Shown here: one piece after another, positions 58,900 through 64,000 of the stretch
Layout: each line of letters starts with the position of its first letter
How positions within the stretch are numbered: position 1 is the stretch's first letter
Assembly (NCBI GenBank): GCA_030824115.1
Contig: JAVBYI010000012.1
Coordinates: forward strand, 1-64,000
Source of the DNA: Rhodocyclaceae bacterium
GTDB lineage: Bacteria > Pseudomonadota > Gammaproteobacteria > Burkholderiales > Rhodocyclaceae
Length of the DNA: 64,000 bases
Reading direction: 5' to 3'
Notes under the pieces: model-generated
Told to the model about the DNA's origin: nothing
Database searches by the model: none
What the model saw: only the letters and a program-made list of their open reading frames with translations
Translations under genes and position numbers: made by a program

Positions 58900-61313
58900 G
58901 CGCGATACTGGAACCAACTGCATCAGGACAAGCGGGTCGGGAAGGTGCCAATTCGGGCGAACTGGGTGCCCGCCTGACATTCTTCAAGAATCTTCAGGCG
59001 GTTACCAACAAGATTCACGCGACCTCGAACATTGACGAGATCATGCTCGAACTGTCACAGGATATTTGTGATCTGTTCAATGCGGATCGGTTGACAATCT
59101 ATTCGGTCAGCGAGGACAGGACATCGATTGTTTCCAAGGTCAAGACCGGGCTTAACTCGTTCAAGGATCTCAAGCTGCCGATTGCCGACCAGAGTATTGC
59201 GGGCAATGTGGCCCTGTCGCGCAAGATTGTCAATATTCGCGATGTCTATGACGAGGCTGAACTCAAGGTCATCAACCCGAACCTGCGTTTCCTGCAGGAA
59301 GTCGACAAGCGCACGGGCTACCGCACCAAGCAAATGCTGGTTGGCCCCGTTACCGAGTTGCAGACCGGTGAATTGCTGGGTGTCGTTCAACTTATCAATA
59401 ACAAGGCGGGCGTGCCCTTTGCGATTGTGTCCGAGGAGGGCATCAAAGGCTTGTGCGAAACCCTTGCCATTGCCTTTGCCCAGCGGAATAAGCCCGCCCA
59501 GACGATCAAGACCAAGTACGATCATCTGGTGCTCGATGCGGTGGTTTCCGCGCAGGAAATGGATATCGCCAGCAAGTCGGCGCGCCGAAAAAATATTGAT
59601 GTCGAAGAAGCGTTGATCACCGAATTTCAGGTCAAGGTGCCCGCCATCGGTGCTGCCCTGGCCAAGTTCTTCGGCGTGCCTTACGAGCCTTACAAGAGCG
59701 ATCGCATCAAGCCGATCGATTTGATGAAGAACCTGCGGCGCGAGTATGTCGAGCAGAATCAGTGGTTGCCGATCGATGACACCAAGGATGGCATTCTGGT
59801 GCTGTGCATGGACCCTGAACAGGTCAAGAGTTCGCGGGTGGTTAACAACGTCTTTGCCAAGAGCAAGATCGTCTATCGTGTGACGACGATTCGCGAATTC
59901 AAACAGACGGTCGACCAGTTCTTCGGCGGTGGCGCCTTTTCCGACAATACCGATGTCGGTGACCTGCTTTCGGCGATGGATGAGGGCGAGAGCGAGGGCG
60001 ACTCCGGCGGTGATGATGTTTCCGCCGCCGCCGACAACGAACTCGTCAAACTGGTCAACAAGATCATCATCGATGCTTTCCAGCAAGGGGTTTCGGATAT
60101 CCACATCGAACCCGGCATGGGCAAGGACAAGGTGATGATCCGCTTCCGCCGCGATGGTTCGTTGCAGAAGTACATCGAGATTCCCCATAGCTTCCGTACT
60201 GCGCTGGTCGCCCGTCTCAAGATCATGTGTGACCTGGATATTTCCGAGAAACGCAGGCCGCAGGACGGCAAGATCAAGTTCAAGAAGTACGGCCCACTCG
60301 ATATTGAGTTGCGGGTGGCGACGATCCCGACCGCAGGCGGTGTTGAGGACGTGGTGATGCGTATTCTGGCGGCAGGCGAGCCGATTCCGCTCGACAAGCT
60401 GGGTCTGTTGCCGCATAACGAGGAACGTCTCAAAGCAGCGGTATCAAAACCCTATGGTCTGTTCTTCGTCTGCGGTCCGACTGGTTCGGGTAAGACGACA
60501 ACGCTGCACTCCGTGCTGAAGTTCCTGAATACACCGGATACCAAGATATGGACTGCGGAAGATCCGGTGGAAATCACCCAGAAGGGTCTGCGTCAGGTAC
60601 AGGTCAACAAGAAAGCCGGCCTTGATTTTGCGGTGGTCATGAAAGCCTTCCTGCGGGCTGACCCGGACATCATCATGGTGGGTGAAATGCGTGATGCCGA
60701 GACGACAGGCATCGGCATTGAGGCGTCGCTGACCGGTCACCTGGTGTTCGCCACGTTGCATACCAACAGCGCACCGGAATCCATCATTCGTCTGCTCGAC
60801 ATGGGCATGGACCCCTTCAACTTTGCCGATGCGCTGCTCGGCATTTTGGCCCAGCGCCTCGCCAAGCGCCTGTGCGGTAAATGCAAGGAAGCCTATGTCG
60901 CCAGCCCGGAGGAAATGAAACATTTCCTGACGGAATATTGCGAGGAACTGGCCAACACCGAAACCTTCAAGCGTGATGGCAAGGCGGCCTACGAGGCGGT
61001 CTACAAAGAGTGGGCGAAGAAATACGCCAACGAGCAGGGACAGTTCACGCTTTATCGTGCCAAGGAGGCCGGGGAAGAGGACACCAAGTGCGAGGCCTGC
61101 GGCGGTTCAGGTTACAAGGGGCGGATGGGCCTGCATGAGCTGATGATCGGCACCGATCCGGCCAAGAAGCTGATTCAGGAACACGCACGTGTGGCGCAGT
61201 TGGTGGCGCAGGCGCTTGAAGATGGCATGCGTACCCTCAAGCAGGACGGCATGGAGAAAGTGCTGCAGGGTATTACCGATATGAAGCAGGTCAGGGCTGT
61301 TTGTATCAAGTAG
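58896..61313 (+). CDS. GAF-domain PilB/GspE-type ATPase
   Basis: 805 residues from ATG 58896, overlapping the previous stop (ATGA). A GAF domain (about 40-195) precedes a GspE N-terminal region (about 230-350) and the ATPase. Walker A is 'GPTGSGKTTTLHS' near 527, the Asp box 'TAEDPVEI', Walker B 'DPDIIMVGEMRD' and the His box 'GHLVFATLHTN'. A four-Cys zinc site is made by 'CGKCKEAY' and 'CEACGGSGYKG'. It differs from the MshE of this window, which has an MshEN front instead. A GAF-regulated extension motor for pili or secretion is the likely role; its partners are not in the operon. Confidence 0.9.
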   Translation: MSAILEPTASGQAGREGANSGELGARLTFFKNLQAVTNKIHATSNIDEIMLELSQDICDLFNADRLTIYSVSEDRTSIVSKVKTGLNSFKDLKLPIADQSIAGNVALSRKIVNIRDVYDEAELKVINPNLRFLQEVDKRTGYRTKQMLVGPVTELQTGELLGVVQLINNKAGVPFAIVSEEGIKGLCETLAIAFAQRNKPAQTIKTKYDHLVLDAVVSAQEMDIASKSARRKNIDVEEALITEFQVKVPAIGAALAKFFGVPYEPYKSDRIKPIDLMKNLRREYVEQNQWLPIDDTKDGILVLCMDPEQVKSSRVVNNVFAKSKIVYRVTTIREFKQTVDQFFGGGAFSDNTDVGDLLSAMDEGESEGDSGGDDVSAAADNELVKLVNKIIIDAFQQGVSDIHIEPGMGKDKVMIRFRRDGSLQKYIEIPHSFRTALVARLKIMCDLDISEKRRPQDGKIKFKKYGPLDIELRVATIPTAGGVEDVVMRILAAGEPIPLDKLGLLPHNEERLKAAVSKPYGLFFVCGPTGSGKTTTLHSVLKFLNTPDTKIWTAEDPVEITQKGLRQVQVNKKAGLDFAVVMKAFLRADPDIIMVGEMRDAETTGIGIEASLTGHLVFATLHTNSAPESIIRLLDMGMDPFNFADALLGILAQRLAKRLCGKCKEAYVASPEEMKHFLTEYCEELANTETFKRDGKAAYEAVYKEWAKKYANEQGQFTLYRAKEAGEEDTKCEACGGSGYKGRMGLHELMIGTDPAKKLIQEHARVAQLVAQALEDGMRTLKQDGMEKVLQGITDMKQVRAVCIK

Positions 61314-61324
61314 CGGAGGTGAGC

Positions 61325-62959
61325 ATGGAATCGAGCGACGACCTGTTCAAGCGCCTGGAGCAACTCAACGAGGTCGGCGCCGCGCTGTCGAGTGAGCGCG
61401 ATATCCATCGTCTGCTGGAAAAAATTCTCGTCGCGGCCAAGGACATTACGCATGCCGATGGCGGCACACTCTATCGCATCACCGAGGACGGGAAGGCCCT
61501 GCGTTTCGAGATCGTGCGTAATGACACGCTGGGTATCGCGCTCGGTGGTTCGTCCGGCAACCCGATCAACTTTCCTGATCTGCCGCTCAAGGACGAACAG
61601 GGGGCGCCGAACAACGCCATGGTGGCCGCTTATGCCGCCATCAATGACAAGACGGTCAACATCGTGGATGCCTACAGCGAAGCGGGCTTCGATTTTTCCG
61701 GCACGCGCAAGTTCGACGAGCGTACTGGCTATCGCTCGCAGTCTTTCCTGACGGTGCCGATGAAGAATCATGAGAGTGAAATCATTGGCGTGCTGCAACT
61801 GATCAACTCGCTGGATTCGCAAACGCAAGCGGTACAAGCCTTCTCCATATCGGAGCAGCGCTTGGCAGAATCCCTGGCATCGCAGGCCGCCATCGCACTG
61901 ACCAATCGCCAACTCATTTCACAACTGGAAACGCTGTTTGAGTCTTTCATCAACCTCATCAACCTGGCGATTGACGAAAAGTCGCCCTACACCGGCGGGC
62001 ATTGCCAGCGCGTGCCGGCGCTGACCATGATGATCGCCGAGGCCGTGAATGCCACGCATGAAGGGCCGCTGTCCGCTTTCCAGATGACCGATGCGGATCT
62101 TTACGAACTGAAGATCGCCGGCCTGCTGCATGATTGTGGCAAGGTGACGACGCCCGTACATGTCGTCGACAAAGCCACCAAACTGCAGACGATCTTCGAC
62201 CGCATCGGCCTGGTCGATACGCGCTTCGAGGTACTCAAGCGTGATGTACAGATTGCCACTTTGCGTCGCTTGCTCGACATGCGGTCACAAGCCAATCCAG
62301 AAGCCGAGTCCGCCTGCTGGGCCGAGTGCTGGAATGAGTTGGGCGTGCTCGATGATGAGCGTGAATTCCTGCGGCGCGCCAATGTGGGCGGTGAAGCCAT
62401 GACAACCGAAGACCAGCAGCGCGTGCGTGATATTGGCACCCGGCATACCTGGCGCAATCCGTCCGGCGTGGATGCCGACTTTCTCGCTGCGGATGAAATC
62501 GAGAACTTGTCGATTCGCGCGGGCACCTTGACGGCCAAAGAGCGCGAAATCATCAACCACCATATTGTGGCCACTATCAAGATGCTCGAAGCGCTGCCCT
62601 GGCCGAAGCATCTCAAGAATGTGGCGGAATACGCCGGCGGCCATCACGAACGCATGGATGGCAAGGGCTACCCGAAAGGGCTGACGCGCGAGCAGATGTC
62701 GTTACCGGCCCGCATGATGGGCATTGCCGACATCTTCGAGGCCCTGACAGCCAAGGATCGCCCCTACAAACCGGGCATGAAGCTTTCTCAAGCGATTGAT
62801 ATCATGAGAAAGTTTAGTTCTGGCGGACATATCGACCCGGATTTGTTCGAAACTTTTCTGCAGCAGAATGTCTATCGGCGCTATGCCGAGGAATTTCTGG
62901 ACCCCAGCCAGATCGATGAGACTGCTTCGCAAAATGTCGGTGCTGGCGGGACGGCATAG
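61325..62959 (+). CDS. GAF/HD-GYP protein, putative c-di-GMP phosphodiesterase with large insertion
   Basis: 544 residues from ATG 61325, with GGAGG upstream. A GAF domain (about 10-190) is followed by an HD-GYP domain: 'HDCGKVTTP' (His269-Asp270) and 'HHERMDGKGYP' from His440, both complete. The 170-residue spacing is about 100 more than in standard HD-GYP proteins, owing to an insertion with 'RHTWRNPSG'. The last residues 'NVGAGGTA' come from a dispersed 24-bp element. It is the last gene of the signalling operon and probably lowers c-di-GMP. Confidence 0.88.
   Translation: MESSDDLFKRLEQLNEVGAALSSERDIHRLLEKILVAAKDITHADGGTLYRITEDGKALRFEIVRNDTLGIALGGSSGNPINFPDLPLKDEQGAPNNAMVAAYAAINDKTVNIVDAYSEAGFDFSGTRKFDERTGYRSQSFLTVPMKNHESEIIGVLQLINSLDSQTQAVQAFSISEQRLAESLASQAAIALTNRQLISQLETLFESFINLINLAIDEKSPYTGGHCQRVPALTMMIAEAVNATHEGPLSAFQMTDADLYELKIAGLLHDCGKVTTPVHVVDKATKLQTIFDRIGLVDTRFEVLKRDVQIATLRRLLDMRSQANPEAESACWAECWNELGVLDDEREFLRRANVGGEAMTTEDQQRVRDIGTRHTWRNPSGVDADFLAADEIENLSIRAGTLTAKEREIINHHIVATIKMLEALPWPKHLKNVAEYAGGHHERMDGKGYPKGLTREQMSLPARMMGIADIFEALTAKDRPYKPGMKLSQAIDIMRKFSSGGHIDPDLFETFLQQNVYRRYAEEFLDPSQIDETASQNVGAGGTA
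62932..62955 (-). repeat. dispersed 24-bp element, copy 12 (C-terminus of HD-GYP gene)
   Basis: On the minus strand GCCGTCCCGCCAGCACCGAC then ATTT; one difference. It encodes the final residues of the HD-GYP protein before TAG. Confidence 0.85.
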
Positions 62960-63069
62960 TGACGAAAATTGTCATGTTCTGCCAAGATAGAGATGGGTAG
63001 TGAGAAAAATTCCTGAGATGGATCGGCATAGCGCTAGGTTTTACGTGGATTCCATCAATATCGACAGGC

Positions 63070-63085
63070 TGGCACGCGGGTTGCT
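63070..63085 (+). promoter_or_regulatory. consensus sigma-54 promoter of pilA
   Basis: TGGCACG-N4-TTGCT is a perfect match to the -24/-12 consensus. The predicted start of transcription is near 63096, leaving a 37-base leader with AAGGAGAG before the pilin ATG. PilR-type control of pilA by RpoN is established in Pseudomonas. Confidence 0.85.
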
Positions 63086-63132
63086 GTTAGTTTCTCAGCA
63101 CAACTCAGTGCTTTACTTCAAGGAGAGATTCA

Positions 63133-63543
63133 ATGAAGAACGTTCAACAAGGCTTCACCCTGATCGAACTGATGATCGTCGTTGCCATTATCGGTATTCT
63201 GGCTGCAGTGGCAATCCCGGCCTATCAGGACTACACGATCAAGTCGCAAGCTGCTGGTGCCCTGGCCGAAATCGCTGGCGGTAAGGTTGGTCTTTCAACT
63301 GCCGTGAATGATGGTAAGACCCCATCCACTACTTCGACCGACGATGGCTTCATCGGTGTGCAGGCCTCAACCACTTTTTGTGACGTGGTGGTTGGCGCTA
63401 GCAGTATTACTTGTACCGCCAAAGCAGGTAATGCCGCCAACTTCAACGGCAAGAATATCGTTTTGACCCTGGATGCGGCGACGGGTGCCTGGACTTGCAC
63501 GACGACACTGGATGCAAAGTACAAGCCGAAGAACTGCACCTAA
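63133..63543 (+). CDS. pilA: PilA, type IV major pilin
   Basis: 136 residues. The leader 'MKNVQQG' is cleaved before '[20 protein letters not shown]', with Glu5 present. The chain is short with four Cys ('TFCDVV', 'ITCTAK', 'WTCTTT', 'KNCT'), giving one or two disulfides. It has its own perfect sigma-54 promoter and terminator, so it is monocistronic. It belongs to the standard type IVa class rather than the longer pilins near the msh genes. Confidence 0.93.
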   Translation: MKNVQQGFTLIELMIVVAIIGILAAVAIPAYQDYTIKSQAAGALAEIAGGKVGLSTAVNDGKTPSTTSTDDGFIGVQASTTFCDVVVGASSITCTAKAGNAANFNGKNIVLTLDAATGAWTCTTTLDAKYKPKNCT

Positions 63544-63562
63544 TTAGTGCGCTAGTCTCATG

Positions 63563-63590
63563 AAAAACCCCGCGAATGCGGGGTTTTTCT
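63563..63590 (+). terminator. Rho-independent terminator of pilA
   Basis: An 11-bp perfect stem (AAAAACCCCGC with GCGGGGTTTTT) and a four-base loop, followed by TTTTTCTTT. It may also serve the convergent gene at 63614, as the A-run is symmetric. Confidence 0.92.
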
Positions 63591-63613
63591 TTGGAGCACT
63601 ATCAACCTCCCAG

Positions 63614-64000
63614 TTAGCGGATTTCTTCTGTAATACAGCGACCGATCAGCCAGTCGCCCGTTTCTTCCAGTTTCTCGTCGGCATGCAGTCGCCACGGGCG
63701 GCCATCCAGCAGGGTAACAAACACCGTGCCGTTTTCCCAGTAACTGGGCGCGATCAGGATGCGCACGCTGCTGTCGTCCTGCAGGGCATCAAGCACAATC
63801 AAATCCGTCTTGAGGCCACTGTCCATGACGGACAGCGGGCGTGGCAACTTCGACAGGGTCTCGATACCGGCAGAACCGTCGACCTCGCTTTGCCGCGTGA
63901 AGCGGCGAATGATGCCCACGTGCCAACCGGTCACGCCTTCGGGTTGAAAGCCTACCAGCGCCCCGACCTGTGCCCAGTCATTGCGTTTGATGGGCAGTTT
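63614..64000 (-). CDS. C-terminal part of an unidentified protein (start outside window)
   Basis: The frame is open from the right edge to TAA at 63614, giving about 128 visible residues with no start needed inside. It contains 'WAQVGALVGFQPEGVTGWHV' then 'GIIRRFTRQ' and ends 'LIGRCITEEIR'. The pattern looks like a beta-rich regulatory or PilZ-like end, but I cannot assign a family. Confidence 0.6.
   Translation of the reverse strand, partial: KLPIKRNDWAQVGALVGFQPEGVTGWHVGIIRRFTRQSEVDGSAGIETLSKLPRPLSVMDSGLKTDLIVLDALQDDSSVRILIAPSYWENGTVFVTLLDGRPWRLHADEKLEETGDWLIGRCITEEIR

Overview
The window reads as chromosome of a betaproteobacterium, most likely order Rhodocyclales (Dechloromonas/Azonexus-like). 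This is inferred from gene content and order: lptA-lptC-kdsC-kdsD; mlaFEDACB-bolA-murA-hisG-hisD...hisE-HIT-tatABC; a Gram-negative porin; paired phenylacetate-CoA ligases; and an MSHA-like pilus locus. No rRNA, tRNA, CRISPR array, insertion sequence or prophage was seen. Coding density is very high, and no gap between genes exceeds about 300 bases.

Layout. 1-2745 (minus): LPS transport and Kdo synthesis (lptA partial, lptC, kdsC, kdsD). 2815-10135: a pilin-like gene with a sigma-54-type promoter, an orphan membrane histidine kinase, a class III adenylate cyclase, a porin and a Wzy/O-antigen-ligase-like membrane protein. 10132-25719 (minus): an MSHA-type pilus assembly operon (secretin, TPR protein, ATPase with a putative c-di-GMP-binding N-terminus, platform protein, MshI/J/K-like proteins). 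It ends in a 1082-residue pilin-like protein carrying phage-tail-like repeats and a minor pilin. Behind it lie an ExeA/MshM ATPase and an NtrC-type regulator. 25803-31091 (plus): Mla phospholipid transport, a BolA-like protein and MurA. 31088-37695: histidine biosynthesis with hisC inverted. 37692-42828: HIT protein, TatABC, a DegS-like protease, a NIF3 protein, a FimV-like protein and a small membrane protein. 42825-47177: two PaaK paralogues divergent from a PaaN-like protein. 47291-50375: sucCD and an ornithine-cyclodeaminase-family gene. 50528-62959 (plus): a tightly packed eight-gene signalling operon. 63133-63543: a type IV pilin with a perfect sigma-54 promoter consensus.

The most striking material is the eight-gene operon. 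It combines a CHASE2 Ser/Thr kinase, a PP2C phosphatase, an FHA protein, a CHASE2 adenylate cyclase, a class II cyclic-nucleotide phosphodiesterase-like protein, a cNMP-binding/rhodanese protein, a GAF-fused PilB/GspE ATPase and a GAF/HD-GYP protein. It sits directly upstream of pilA and may join protein phosphorylation, cAMP and c-di-GMP signalling to a pilus or secretion motor.

A second unexplained signal is a dispersed 24-base element with consensus GCCGTCCYGCCAGCGCCGAC followed by WTTT. It has 12 clear copies spread through the window. Most lie inside genes and are read through in frame, including an apparent 7-residue insertion in MurA. Sigma-54-like sites in front of the pilin gene at 3489, the msh operon and pilA suggest a shared pilus regulon.
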